Below, in pieces: positions 1 through 11,874 of a stretch of 64,000 nt of DNA. Location: the NCBI GenBank assembly GCA_035222895.1, contig JAVYIG010000867.1:186001-250000 (forward strand), read 5' to 3'. The first letter of the stretch is position 1; each line of letters starts with the position of its first letter. A program made the position numbers and the translations under genes. The stretch is from Strongylocentrotus droebachiensis. Its lineage: Eukaryota > Echinodermata > Echinoidea > Camarodonta > Strongylocentrotidae. The notes beneath the pieces are model-generated. The model was not told where the DNA came from. It saw only the letters and a list, made by a program, of their open reading frames with translations, and searched no databases.

Positions 1-1047
1 TTTTGAATGTGTAAATTCTGGCACACGAACTTATGTTAGGAATGAGCAAATTGAGGTATTAATTTAGTTTTTATATCGAAAACTGAATGTTTGTGACACA
101 AATACATCAAAATATATATCACATTAAAGTTTACATGTATCCAAGGATATTGGATTTTTGTTTAAACTAATCGAGATATTTAAGGTCCGAAATTTCGCAA
201 ACCTTTATAATTCAGAGAATACTTTCACTGATAAGATTCGAAAATATCATCTATCTATGAATTCAAACACGAGTATGTTAATAACACTTGTTTAGTTCAT
301 GATCTGTATCCGAAGTTCCAATGATATATATTTGTCATGTTTATTACATTCTGTTACTCAAACTTGAAGACAAATTCAATCAAAATCATTTTGTTGAAAT
401 CATAACTTTGACAAAAGTAAATAACTTGTTTCTTTTAGAAATGTCATGTTTATTCATTATAAGTATATTACCGTGTGGCCAATTCACCGCTTTATTACAG
501 CTATGCGTACACCGATCACAGCGAATCTCAAATAATATCCTACGAACGAGAGGCATCTAGAAATGCTAAGCTATATAGAGTCGGAAATTCAATTTAAACT
601 AGCTCTTTAAAAAAAATATATAACAACTGCCCCTCTTACCATACAAGCCTATTACAGCATATAATCCTTCTCTGCTAACATAGCTCCATTACATTGTGAA
701 TCCTGGCTCTATACAATGTAATATTCGGTTTATTACTTTATTGATATTAAACTGAGAGAGCTATGAGAGACTCTGGTAAATTACATTGCAGTATCTGCAC
801 ACAACCTTGAGCGTGGCTACAAACCATTCAGGTACAGGGTGTCTCAACAATAGGAAGAGGAATAAAATATGTATTATTCTATATAATTTCTATTCATTTA
901 TTTGGTTCGTAAGTAAAAAAAGTTTATTCGTTAAGCAAGGAAAATGAATTTGTGACTTAAGTACCGTTTAGCGCTTTTTCTTTCTTTTTGTAAATTTATA
1001 TATAGATATGTATACAAATTTGATTATTTATAACCATGATAATATTT
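1..1047. other. AT-rich intergenic DNA, no gene seen
   Basis: The stretch is AT-rich. Open frames are short and show no recognisable domain or good splice context. I see nothing functional in it. Confidence 0.5.
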
Positions 1048-2310
1048 TCTATAAAAAGTACCTTTTGCTTTTTGAAATAAATATTGCAAAAAGCGAAAGG
1101 TACATTTTATAGATGATACAGAGTTTCATTCCAAAAGGAGCTAAATCCACTTTGGGTACTTCTGAGTAAATCGCCTTTTTTAATTTCTCCACTTTCCCTT
1201 TTGCCATGGACCTTAATGTTGTTATATATTTTAAAGGTGTCACCCTGAACCAATAATATATGATAAGAAAAAATCTACCAGTTTTTCCTGATTTTTGCTA
1301 AATTTTTAGAGTTTTTTTTCTGGTGGATTTAGCTCCTTTTGGAATTAAACATGATATTGTACCTGGAAAATTTCATATTTTCTCAATAAAATCACTGACA
1401 TTTATTCAAATTTAGTAGCAAACCTTTCCTTTTAAATAATAATAGTGAAATCACAACTAAAAAAACCTTTTGAAAAGAAAGTAAACAACATATCAAATTT
1501 TCATTCCAAAAGGAGCTAAATCCACAAAATCTAAAAATTTAGTAAAAATCAGAAATAACTGGTAGATTAGATGATGTTTGAAGGTTTGCATGGTGGTATG
1601 AATAATCGCGAAAGAGGTTTACGGTACACCATGTGTAAAGTGCTAGAAGGACTAAGGAAAGTGGATAAAAATAGAAGTGAAATGGAAAGGCGAGAAAGTG
1701 GAGGTTGGAAGGAAGAGAATCTTTCGGAAGTGAGTATAGTCTTGAAAAGGACTGTAAACCAGAAAGTTGTAGACCTCTCATCCTGTCTACAACTTTCTGG
1801 TTTACAGTCCTTTTCAGGACTATACTCACTTCCGAAAGATACTCTTCCTTCCAACCTCCACTTTCTCGCCTTTCCATTTCACTTCTATTTTTATCCACTT
1901 TCCTTAGTCCTTCTAGCACTTTACACATGGTGTACCGTAAACCTCTTCCGCGATTAACTGGTAGATTGTTTTTCTTATCATATATTATTGGTCCAGGGCG
2001 ACACCTTTCACATATAAACCAACATGAAGGTACATTGCTAAAGGGAAAGTGGAGAAATAAAAAAGGTGATTTACTCAGAAGTACCCAAAGTGGATTTAGC
2101 TCCTTTTGGAATGAAACCGATTTGGATTTAGCTCCTTTTGGAATGAAACATGATATTGTACCTAATTTTTGTTCATACTTCCTGATGAAATTCTCGAATG
2201 TGACATAGTGCATTTTGTCCCCATGTAGGAAATCATTATTTTAAGACAAATAACTCCATTCTGATAAAATATGGATTTAGCTCCTTTTGGATTCAAGCTC
2301 TTCAAAAATT
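1048..2310. repeat. Nested foldback element with large palindrome
   Basis: Several inverted repeats are nested here. The core is a near-perfect palindrome with arms of about 170 bp at 1602-1776 and 1788-1955 and an 11-12 base centre. Outside it, 1128-1282 pairs with 1957-2117, and 1284-1340 pairs with 1500-1575. A hairpin sits at the left edge (1048-1113). A motif with core CCAAAAGGAGCTAAATCC recurs six times in both orientations near 1130, 1325, 1505, 2093, 2124 and 2275. The open frames on both strands here (for example 1571-1957 plus, 1539-2213 minus) encode the same residues because of the palindrome and are not genes. I infer a foldback-type non-autonomous transposon. Confidence 0.8.
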
Positions 2311-4832
2311 TTGTGAATATATCCAAGTGAATATTCAAACATATACGTTGTATGTATTCTGTATTAAGGGACCGCTTGAACATAATAGAACATTTATCTT
2401 AATTTTGTTATCATTTAACTCCAAGTGATCACTAAATTGTGGAATGCGAGAAAAAGCATAGTGATGTCCTAAAATAAAGCTTTCGAGGTATTATAATCTC
2501 TCTCTCTCATTCTCTAACGCAAAACACAAATATATATAGAGAAAGAGAAAAATAAAGACAAAGAGAGAGAGAGAGGAATCATCTGTCCACCTTTTCGACT
2601 CACTTTAGATATACGGCTATTAAAGATGTATTAGTATGTTAATTGTTTATAAACGAAAACGTAATTTATTACTTATATTCATAAAACACAATTCATAACA
2701 ATAATAGACACTTCAAAACATGAATAAAGTAAACACAATCACTGTTATTTTATTTCAGACAATGGCACTCATTTTTATGTCACACCGTGTAGTTGATGCT
2801 ATCCTTCAGTGTTATGATATCAATTCGACCAGTCGACTACCAAACACACGATCAATAGGTCAACTTTTTAGTTCCGATCGAAAATTCGATGATAATAAAA
2901 TCTTGTAAGAAAACCAAACGGAGTTTCACAGTAGGCAGATGGCAAGAGCATGATCATTATAAACTCTTGCAGTGCAGAGAATTACTTAATAGTACAGATT
3001 CCACATTGGGCATCGCTTCACGCAGGTGTAGTTGGGTTAAGGCTGAGGTTTGTGTGTTTCCAGTAAAGTAAATATATTGTAGAGATGAAATGGATGTTCT
3101 AATTTAAATTACAGGAATTTATATAACATTAAATAAACATAAATGCACCAAATATGTGAGAAGAATACAAACAAACGTTAACAAGTCTTATAATATATTG
3201 AATTATCAATATCGTATTCATAAGTTGTTTATTCATGGCACTAATATGAATAAATCTTTGACACCGAAATACTGACGAATTAAAATAAACAGTATTTTTC
3301 TTTACCTTGTAAGACTTGATTTATAGTCTTTTTGCTTAAAGTGACTTGGTAACATTGTTGAAGGTTGATGAGAAAAATTGCTTAATTTTTGTAAAAAAAT
3401 GTTATTTTCTATATTCCTTCTACTGTACTTACCCTCTGACATGCAAACAATCCTGACAAAAATTCTCAAACCACAAAGATATCTATGGCTTTCTTTGAAG
3501 GAGTCGATGTATGACCTCGGCGTATGACACCGTGATTAACAGTAAATTCTCCCAACCATTTTTGAATTTTCCCAACCGTTTTTCCATAAAAAAAGACATA
3601 GAAAATAGGCTAGACAGAATCTGTCAACACTTAAATGTCTGGAATGGAAATGTAATTAAATTGTAATAATATAGTTGGGAGAATTAAGGAATCGATAAGA
3701 TCAGTTTTTCCCAATTTGTACCATGAATAATGGTCCGTTTTCGCTCAAATTTTCAGATTATCTTTGATTTTACATCTAGCATCGAAGTCACTACCTTAGC
3801 ACCACTATCTCTCATCTGAACAATGTTACAAAGTCCCTTTAATACACGTGTACATTAAAACCAAAACACAAAAAGAAATAAGAATTGATAGACATATTAA
3901 AAAAGAGGTCTATTTATTAGTAATGTCATGTTTACCTTGTTGTATTTAAGAGGTTGTAGGTGTTAAAGCCCGTTTCAAATGTACTATACTCATTTTGCTT
4001 TCTGTTTTAAGAATGTTACAGATTTTGGGAAAAACAACCTCTTCAAATTGAATTGTTAGAGGAAAGTTTAGCTCTTTGAGGAGACGCAATACTTTTCATT
4101 GGATTTTCAAAAAGTAGAAAAGAGAAATAAACTGATAAGAAACTTCAAATGACTCGAGGTACACAATACAGAAAGTAAAGTATGCCTTCATGGAGTCGGA
4201 GAGAAATTTGAGGTTGAAAAGAAAAGAGGTAAAGAGCCATTCCAACGCAAGAGGGCGTAAATTGTTTTATAAATCGTTTACACATGGGCCGCGTTCAGAG
4301 ATGCGTCAACTCTTATCGGCTACATCAGTCCCTAAATGAATCGAACAAAATAAAATCATTGGAGACAAAAATATTAGTAATTATTAATCTAATTTTGATC
4401 ACCGTATATCAATTACAATATTGTATACATTATAACGTTAAATGTAATGTAACGAATTCATTTATCAATTCAGTCAATTAATGTCACATTCCTCGCGGTG
4501 GTGAAGTCATACGTCGCTTCATATTCAGACGGGTAACACTTGATCGTTAGCAATTAAAATGACCTCCTATTTTCGGACATTCAAAAACATTGTCCATATA
4601 TAATGATCCCTTTTGGTATAACATATGGTTACAAACTGTTCTTAAACTGACACCCTACATGCAGTTATACTTATCAAGTACAAACTCACGGCACAGCAAC
4701 ACGCTATATTTTTGTAATAATTTATACGAATCGCGGGTTCCGTCTTGAAAGACTTAACTCCTTTTTTGTGAAATTTCTAGATCTTTGAAACAATGAAAAA
4801 TCCTGATGTTTTTCAAATCCATTAACTTCCGT
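2311..4832. other. Intergenic DNA, no supported gene
   Basis: The region is AT-rich with a short GA microsatellite near 2555-2575. A weak exon-like block begins after a TTATTTCAG sequence near 2758 on the plus strand and reads open to about 2908, but I recognise no protein family and see no partner exon. Confidence 0.4.
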
Positions 4833-4834
4833 TA

Positions 4835-5246
4835 TGGCCCGGTCACACAGAGGGGTACGCATGGGGGACGCACGGCCAGCGCATTGAAAATTTGCAATGT
4901 TGGCCAGTGCGTTGTCGTTCGCTAGATGTGCGTCATCATTCCTTACTCGTTCGTCGAGCCCGCTGGACCAACGCTGGACCAACACTATGCATTCGTCGTC
5001 ATTCGCTGTGTGCGTCGGGAGCTTGCTCAAAAGTGTGCGCGGAGCTCAACGCCAGACATGCGCGCGATATCCCAACGCCAGACATACGTGGAGCACACGC
5101 CCTGTATACGCGCAGCGCGCTAGCAACACGCTATGCATTCGGTGTCAGCTCGCTAGCTTCTCCCAAATCCTGACAAAAGTCGGAATCACGACTTTTTCCG
5201 ATTTTCAATGCCGTGCGCCTCCCATGCGTCCCTGTGTGACCGGGCC
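4835..5246. mobile_element. MITE with GGCCCGGTCACACAG ends, TA target site
   Basis: The left end, GGCCCGGTCACACAG followed by a GGG..ACGCATGGG block, is matched in inverted orientation by the right end (CCCATGCGTCCCTGTGTGACCGGGCC). The element is flanked by TA at 4833-4834 and 5247-5248. The interior is GC-rich with partial tandem CGCCAGACAT blocks. The TA target suggests a Tc1/mariner-type non-autonomous element (inference). Confidence 0.65.
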
Positions 5247-5248
5247 TA

Positions 5249-6120
5249 ACGGAAAATCACCCTTACGAATTTGAAAATAATTTACAAAACCGTTATTTTG
5301 CCTTTGCTTGACTATGCGGATAATTATTGTATCGGTTCCTCTACTCAGAAATATACCTATCAATTACAGAAGCTACAACATAGGGCAATTCAAATTATTC
5401 TTTTTAATAGAGTAAATCCCTATCGACATAGGCCTACTGCATAGTTCGGGAAATTGAAGAGCCCGGGAGGGGCGATTCAGATGGGTATATCGAATTATAT
5501 CCATGTGAATTAAGAGGGAGAGAAGGTAGAGCGAAAGGTAAATTGAGTAGAGGAGAGGCAAGAGAGACAGAGAGAGAGAGAGAGAGAGCACAGGGAACTT
5601 GACAGAGTGAGAGAGAGAAAGAGAGAAAAGAGAGAGAAAACTGTGCGTGTGTGTGTGTGTGTGCGTGCATGAGCGTGTGTTGGTATTAAGAGAGGGGAGA
5701 GAAAGAGAGAGAGAGCAGAGAGAACTTGAGAGAGAGAAAGAGTGAGAAAAAGAGAGAGATAGAGAGAGAGAGAGGGACTGCAAGAAGGGGGTGGGGGCTG
5801 GGGAGAGAAGACGGTTGAAAAGTCGACAGCCGTATCTACAACTACACCCTGCACAAATGTGAAAAGTCAGGAAAAACAGTCAGTTATGGAAAGAAAGGCA
5901 CAGGAGAGGCACAGGCACAGGAGAGGCCTGGGTTAAAAGAAAGAAAGACGGGAAGAGCTAGACATGCAGAGAAAGAGAAAGGGGAAGAGATAGAGGGACA
6001 GCAGCAATCAACTAACAAACATAAACAACCAGACAATCAGATAAAAGAAAAACCATGTTCTAGGTAACCCCTTTTTATTTCTTTCCTCTCATTGCACTTT
6101 TCAAGGAATTAAACGCTGCA
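5249..6120. repeat. GA-rich low-complexity tract with GT microsatellite
   Basis: Roughly 5510-5780 on the plus strand is nearly all purine (GAGAGA runs) and is interrupted by a (GT)n run near 5646-5665. Open frames on the minus strand here (serine/leucine repeats) are translation of simple sequence. The flanks show no gene. Confidence 0.8.
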
Positions 6121-6130
6121 TAACGGTTCC

Positions 6131-6367
6131 CAGTGGCGTACGCAGGATTTTTTCAAGGGGGGGGGGGGGGGTTAAAATCGGGCCCAAAATTTGCTCCCGA
6201 AAATTTGAAAATCGCGCCGGCCGAAAAGTCGCTACAAAATAAAACAAAAATCAAAAGGGGGGTTTTTTCACTAAAAACATACACAAAACATACACATTAA
6301 AAAAAAATCGAGGGGGGGGGGGGGGTTCACCCCAAACCCCCCCCCCCCCCCCCTGCGTACGCGCCTG
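6131..6367. mobile_element. hAT-like MITE with poly(G)/poly(C) interior
   Basis: The left terminus CAGTGGCGTACGCAGG and right terminus CCTGCGTACGCGCCTG are inverted repeats. The element is flanked by a perfect 8-bp target duplication, ACGGTTCC, at 6123-6130 and 6368-6375. The interior carries long G and C runs. An 8-bp duplication and CAG..CTG ends are typical of hAT elements. It has no coding capacity. Confidence 0.85.
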
Positions 6368-6436
6368 ACGGTTCCCTTATTTGAAGAAAAAATATAGTTT
6401 GACTATCGTCATGCTATAGCACATTACACCTGTCCT

Positions 6437-6860
6437 TAAAGGGGAAGTCCACCCTGATATTATGTTGGATTTTATAAAAAAACAGAAAAATGAGAGGAAC
6501 AGGTCACTGAAAGTGTAGGAAATTGTGGTTAAAAATAAGAAGGTTATGCATTTTTGAAGTTGTGATCATGTAAACACAAATTGGACACTCTGTGACGTAT
6601 CTTGCGAGTTCCCCTCCCTTTTGCTCTGTATGAACTAAAACAAATCAGAAATAATAATAATTATAATTATAATTATAATATTATTTTAAATATGTTATTA
6701 TTCAAGCCCTGTATAAACAAATAAATTTCGACAATCAATAACGACGAAAATGAAAGTTCATGAAATTCTTGTTGAGAAAAAATGGGAGCTCGCAAGATAC
6801 GTCAAGGAGTTGCCAATTTGTGTTTGATTGGTCGCAACTCCAGGCTTAATACCTATGTTC
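6437..6860. repeat. Dispersed repeat starting GGGGAAGTCCACCCTGATATT
   Basis: This block shares the start GGGGAAGTCCACCCTGATA and the later GAGCTCGCAAGATA..GTCA..CCAATTTGT core with 43627-43985, and its start with 44040-44140. It is a non-coding dispersed repeat. No clear terminal inverted repeat was found. Confidence 0.65.
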
Positions 6861-7079
6861 TGGCACTTTAAAAATGCAGTAAGTACAGTGACACGTTTGT
6901 ATTGTTTGGCATCAATGGAATGACACTGAGTGAATTTATTTCATAAATAATCTCAAGTACAAACAAACACAATTATGCAATGCAAAGTGGTACACAGCGC
7001 ATTCAAGTGAAACTTGTCTTGAAACATAATAATACCTCCATCATATTATTTAAGCTTTTTGTATGGGACGGACTCATTA

Positions 7080-7445
7080 ATCTATCTATCTATCTATCAG
7101 GCTATAGTTCATCCAGACGTTGAACAAAGCCTTCCTCATGAAATTTCCATTCTCTTCTGTCTCTAGCTGTCCTAGTCCAAGCGGCCCTTCCCATGTATGA
7201 TGTTACGTCATCTCTCTATCATCTCTTCTGCCTTCCCCTTCTTCTCCTTCCCACCCTTGGTTGCCATTGTGTTAAACGATTTGTCCATCTATTGTCCTGA
7301 AGTCTTGCTACATGCCCAGCCCATCTCCACTTTGATTCTCTGACTTTCTCCATGATGTCTTTAACCTTTGTTTTCTGGCGTATGACTTTTGGTTGATTTT
7401 GTCTCGCAGAGATAAATGCGACATCTTTCTCTCCATAGCTCGTTG
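7080..7445 (-). pseudogene. LINE 3' end fragment with (TCTA)n tail
   Basis: Read on the minus strand, this encodes the C-terminal tail typical of non-LTR retrotransposon reverse transcriptases: a W-x-W-x-GH-x-A-R segment, then RWTN, then a basic GRRRRGR stretch. It stops at a simple-repeat tail, seen as TCTATCTATCTATC on the plus strand at 7080-7100. It is 5'-truncated and dead. The clade is not determined. Confidence 0.7.
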
Positions 7446-8602
7446 AGTAGTCACAGGCTTCTCATTAAAATCAATTACAATTACAATTACTATATTTAAT
7501 TAACAGACTAATGCAGAAAGATATCAACCAATGTTTTGAGATTTTGATATCTTTTTTAACATTGTCATGACATAACTCAGACCCCTCAAAATCAATCACT
7601 TTAACATTTTTAGAATTAACATTGTCATGTAGAATATTGAATCAAATGCCGTATTAGGTTATACAAAATCAATTGAGATATGGTACATGCTAATCGTTAA
7701 ATTAAAAAAAATATATATAAAATGCTAATAAAATCTTGCAACCATCATGGTTTGTGCAAAATATAAAATAATGGAAAATTAATTGTTTGGAATAGGTGAA
7801 TGAAATGTTTCAGGCTCGAAGCTGTAAAAATGGTATTGACAATATCGATAAACCATGACTGTGTAGTAAAACTAATAGAGCGCTTGATACAAATATTATT
7901 TTAAAGCGCTTTGATGTAGGAGTTGTAAAATGGTATCGTATTATAGTATGTACATTGTATATAGCGTTCATGGTTCTAAGTGCTGTACAATATTATCATA
8001 ACCCCACCTTTAGCCGGGCTAGCAAACGTTTTAAGAAAATATGACATTCAGATTTCTTTGCACCAAGTAAACATTTCCTACACCAGGGTGTAGAGAGGCA
8101 CATGAAGATTAGTGTCTTTCCAGAGGATTTTCGTACATTGGCCCAAAACAAAAACGCAAATAGGCCCACGGCCTAAAGTAAACTTTAAAGATAAAGACCG
8201 GTTATGGTCATGCGATTGCATTGTGAAAGAAACGTTGTGGAATCGATCAGAAAAGGTTGATCATCTAGCATATAAATATTGGTGTGTACTTCAAGGTTCT
8301 GGAATCATCAACATGATAAGAAATTTGGCCCAGTCTTCGTAAAGTTACAAGCACTGTACACAGAAAGATGTATATGGGACTACACACACGTGCGCGACAC
8401 ATGCGTTTATCTCTCACACACCAATATATAAATTAATTTACCAAATATATCAATTAGTAGGCGGTTTCCCGGCAAAATTGTTATCATCATGTATTAGTCA
8501 AAACATACTCTTTCACATGATTGGTAATAAGAGCTTCCATTTCATTTTTTTTTAATTGGGGCGTTTCCAATACATAACTGGTCTTAACCTTTAAACATCA
8601 CA
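7446..8602. other. Non-coding DNA downstream of the NLR gene
   Basis: AT-rich sequence with short open frames only (for example 8112-8342 plus) and no recognisable domain. I see no gene or repeat family here. Confidence 0.4.
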
Positions 8603-8608
8603 TTTATT
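8603..8608 (-). promoter_or_regulatory. Candidate polyadenylation signal AATAAA for the NLR gene
   Basis: AATAAA on the minus strand (TTTATT on plus), about 480 nt beyond the predicted stop codon at 9093-9091. I found no other canonical hexamer on this strand between it and the stop. Cleavage-site context was not tested. Confidence 0.35.
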
Positions 8609-9090
8609 ACACTTCATAATCAGTAAATATGATATTAACATTTGTCCATCCATTTACAAATAAAGAGTGGCATAGAATATAACCAATATATAAAGAACAT
8701 GTAAACAAAATTGCATAGATCCGAGAGGTAATACTGTTAAGATGAATGCAGTATTATTATATAACAACAGAAAGCAAGATATCATGAGAACTATACAATT
8801 TCAAAGTCCCAGCAAATTCATCAAAATGTATGCCAATAGAAAAGAAAAAAACCCTGATGACTTGTATTGCATAATTGATTGACAGATAAGTACTAAGTGT
8901 TTGCATATTAAATTAGTATTGCACTTATATGTAACGGTTGTTAAGAGGTAGAATGGCAAGGATTCAAAATAGGACATGTTAGAATTCAAATAAGTATTCC
9001 ATCAGTGTGTGTGGAAGATAAATTCTCGCTACCGCCGAATTCCGCTCTGGATGTTATGCAATAATGCTACTGCATTTCATCCTAAGGATC

Positions 9091-9211
9091 CTACGGTGAG
9101 GTAGGTTGACGATCCGTCTTAGCTCGTCGTTTTCCACGACGTTGTTCCAGGCTCTCATCAACTCTATCACCATCATCGTCATCATCGCCGTCATCACTGT
9201 GAATGCGTTTG
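9091..9211 (-). CDS. NLR terminal exon: acidic run plus basic cluster
   Basis: The exon starts after a 3' splice site (TATCAAAATAG) at 9211 and ends at TAG, 9093-9091. One base completes the split arginine codon from the previous exon, then 39 codons follow. It encodes a run of aspartates (DDGDDDDDGD) followed by RRGKRRAK and a short tail. The basic cluster resembles a monopartite nuclear localisation signal (inference). The exon is preceded by an unusually long pyrimidine tract. It is too short for homology; support comes from exact phase agreement with the 34-nt exon upstream. Confidence 0.65.
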
Positions 9212-9224
9212 CTATTTTGATAGA

Positions 9225-9545
9225 GAGACAGATAAAGGGAGGGAGAGGGAAAGAGAGAGAGAGAAAGAGACACGGAGAGACAGAGATAAACATTAAAAAA
9301 AAGAGACAGAAAGAAAGTGAGAAAAAAAAGACAGGGAGAGAGACAAGGTGAGAGACAGACAAAAAGATAAAGAAGAAAGAGAGAGGGACAGAGTGAGAGA
9401 CGGAGAGATATAACGATACAACGTGAGAAATAGAGATTTGAAGAAAAGGAGGAGGGGGCATAGAGAGATTGTGAGATACGAAAAAGAGAGGGGCAGATGG
9501 AAAGTTTAGAAAAAAGAGAGTGAGGGAGAGAGAAACAATCAACTT
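9225..9545 (-). repeat. About 300-nt polypyrimidine tract before the terminal exon
   Basis: The plus strand is almost pure purine (GAGAGA/AAAGAG) from about 9225 to 9545, so the transcript strand is a CT-rich tract running nearly up to the terminal-exon 3' splice site. Minus-strand open frames of leucine, serine and proline here are simple-sequence artefacts. Confidence 0.8.
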
Positions 9546-9954
9546 TAAGATAATAGTGTTTGGGAATTGGAAACTTTAAACGGAGAGAGGGTGCAGGATC
9601 GGAGAGGGGATACTTGGGATATTTTGGATACTCTACATCCATTGCTAGCTCATATCTAAATTTCTATATATAATTTTATGGCAAATATGGTAATAATATT
9701 CAGATTTCTGTATATGTAACAAGCAATCTGCCATAATGTGCAACGATGGCGACCCGATACTTGCTCTAGCAGAGCTTGCTCCAAGCTTTAGTACATCAGG
9801 AATGTGGGGTTGGGTTGAATTTGTTGTTGGGGTTTTGAGCTGGGTTTGTGCTTGGTGTTGGGTTGGATACGGAGAAGGTTTCTTAACGGGGGTTGGGATT
9901 GGGAGTTTGATTAATAATGTACTGAATTGCCGCGGAGTAAGTGTAGCCGGAGCA

Positions 9955-10128
9955 GGGGGGTGTTTCATAAAGCTGTTCGTAAGTTACGCACAACTTTACG
10001 CACGACTGGAACATGTTCTTGGGTGCTAATCAGATTCTCAATCATTTACATGTAGCACAAGAACATATCACCAGTCGTGCGTAAAGTCGTGCGTAACTTA
10101 CGAACAGCTTTATGAAACACCCCCCAGG
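9955..10128. mobile_element. Hairpin MITE with GGGTGTTTCATAAAGCTG ends
   Basis: Arms at 9955-10021 and 10058-10128 are inverted copies (GGGTGTTTCATAAAGCTG..GTTACGCAC) with a loop of about 35 bases. It lies in the intron before the terminal exon. No coding capacity; the target duplication is unclear. Confidence 0.7.
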
Positions 10129-10616
10129 TGTCGTAGAAGCACAATTATTATGTACACCAAGAATTGCAATTTTACTACCATAATGTTACCATGCATATGT
10201 ATTACGTGTAATTTAACTTTGTCACTAATGTATAATTTAAACTAAAACTGCAATTCTGCTTTAGGGCCGCTAATGTTTTGTAATGAAATAAACAATTTTT
10301 GTTTAAATTTGTTTAAGCCAACTGGATTACTTTCAATCATGGCATTATGTCATTGAATGTTATTAGAAAGAAATAGCAAGCATCACGGTAAGACAACAGG
10401 AGAGTGTGATGAAGGCGTAAAAGTGTGTCAAAGTATAATAAATTAAAGCCGTTCTGGCTCTAAACAGATGTACACGAAATGTTGAAGACAGCAATATAAA
10501 TAGATGAAGAGAGAAAGGGTAGTGCGAGAGAGTGGATGAGAGAAGGAGAGAGAAAGAGAGAGTAGGGGAGATGAGAGAAATAAAGGTTATTGTATACACG
10601 GTATTATGTTACTTAC

Positions 10617-10650
10617 CGATGTTCAGGAATTTGTTCAATCTCGACTAGAG
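10617..10650 (-). CDS. NLR 34-nt penultimate exon
   Basis: A 34-nt block bounded by TTTATTGCAG upstream and GTAAGT downstream on the minus strand. Entering in phase 1 from the Q/W exon it reads A-LVEIEQIPEH-R with no stop and leaves in phase 2, which is the phase the terminal exon needs. There is no recognisable domain. A strong donor and exact phase agreement on both sides support it. Confidence 0.65.
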
Positions 10651-11147
10651 CTGCAATAAATCAAAAGAAATACAAATTATAAATATTTTTCAATGTTTGA
10701 TAAAATCATATTGAAATCTAATGATTCCTATTCTTTTATGATTAACGTTACAGGTTAAACTAAAGAATAATTTTTGTTTAACTTATAATCTGACAGAATA
10801 CGTGTCTGTTTTGTAGCTAAAAGTTACATCATGAAAGAAACAGACATTACTCGAAGTAAATGTTTCATCTTAACACACTAGATAACAGTGGTTATGAACT
10901 CTGGAGAGTGGCAAATGTAGAATGATATTTTGCCAAAGGAAATTAATGCTATGGTGGGGTTCGAAAATTGAACCATGTGATGCACAGTCTGGTGACGTCC
11001 ACGAGACCTCGATAACTCTACAATGATCATCCCATTTCGTGAATGAAAGAAAATATATTTAATCTGATTTTGTCATACCATGATTTTATTAGTCATTGCA
11101 TGGAGACTATAACGGCCTATAAAAAGTATTGAGCCTTATTGTCATAC

Positions 11148-11874
11148 CTGCATCAGCTCTGCTTTGTGCAAAACTCAATCCACTGGTTGAGGGCATGGCA
11201 AGGTTATCATCATTCTCATCGATTGGTTTCATTCCAATTGACAGCCCTCCTTGAAACACCGAAGTTAGGTAATTGATGTATACTGAAGATGATGTTAGCG
11301 AGGTGTCATCAGTTTCTATTGGGGTTGCATCTTCCTGTCTCTGGCTAACAGCAGTGTCCTGTGTTGCTTCTCTCGGACCATGGTGTGGCGAATGTTGTTG
11401 TGTTTCTTGAGAACTCAACTCCTCGAGATGTTGCTTGGTCAATTGATCTGGTGCAAATGTAGATTGGAGTGGCATTATCGGTGAAAGTTGCTGATAAGTT
11501 GTGGATTGGGCGGTTTGTTCTGGCTCTGATTGAATACCTCTTTGAGGATCACTCTGAAACTGTCCAGAAGGTGGTGCTGATTCCAGCAGGGGAACATGAT
11601 GAGGAAGGTATGGCTGTTGGTGTGTACTAGGCATTGGCCTTTCACACTGGTTGAGTTGTTGTTGTTGATGTTTTCTTACTGACCACCATTGTTGCTGTTG
11701 TTGTTGTTGTTCTGACCACCATTGTTGTCGTTGTTCTAACCACCGTTGTTGTTGTTGTTGTCGTTGTGGTTCTAACCACCGTTGTTGTTGTTGTTGTTCT
11801 AACCACTGTTGTTGTTTTCTTACTGACCACTCCTGTAGCATGCTGATATGCTGCTTTTCCCCGAAGTAAGGATT
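11148..11874 (-). CDS. NLR glutamine/tryptophan-rich tail exon
   Basis: The exon starts after CACGTCAG in phase 0, matching the preceding LRR exon, and ends at CAG|GTATGA in phase 1 (727 nt, about 242 residues). Its first third is imperfect tandem repeats of glutamine runs broken by WLEQ, WLEP, WWSEQ and WSVRK. The rest is rich in Q, S, T and P (segments such as QQPYLPHHVPLLES and TTYQQLSPIMPLQS). No known domain is seen. The CAA/CAG repeats are open only in this frame in a useful way; another minus frame reads as threonine runs and is a shadow. I infer a flexible, possibly prion-like or scaffold-binding tail C-terminal to the LRRs. Reading on past the donor gives a short alternative end at 11107. 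Confidence 0.7.

Noticed and set aside
1539..2213. Open frames of 224, 167, 128 and 95 residues on both strands
   Set aside because: They encode the same peptides in both directions because the DNA is palindromic; no domain or codon signal.
2720..3071. Possible plus-strand exon after TTATTTCAG
   Set aside because: No recognised family, no partner exon, and the reading frame stops soon; left as non-coding.
5373..5854. Serine/leucine-rich minus-strand open frames
   Set aside because: Translation of a GA/GT simple-sequence tract.
9054..9642. Two long minus-strand frames of about 160-180 residues
   Set aside because: Most is a polypyrimidine intron tract; only the 9211-9091 part is kept as the terminal exon.
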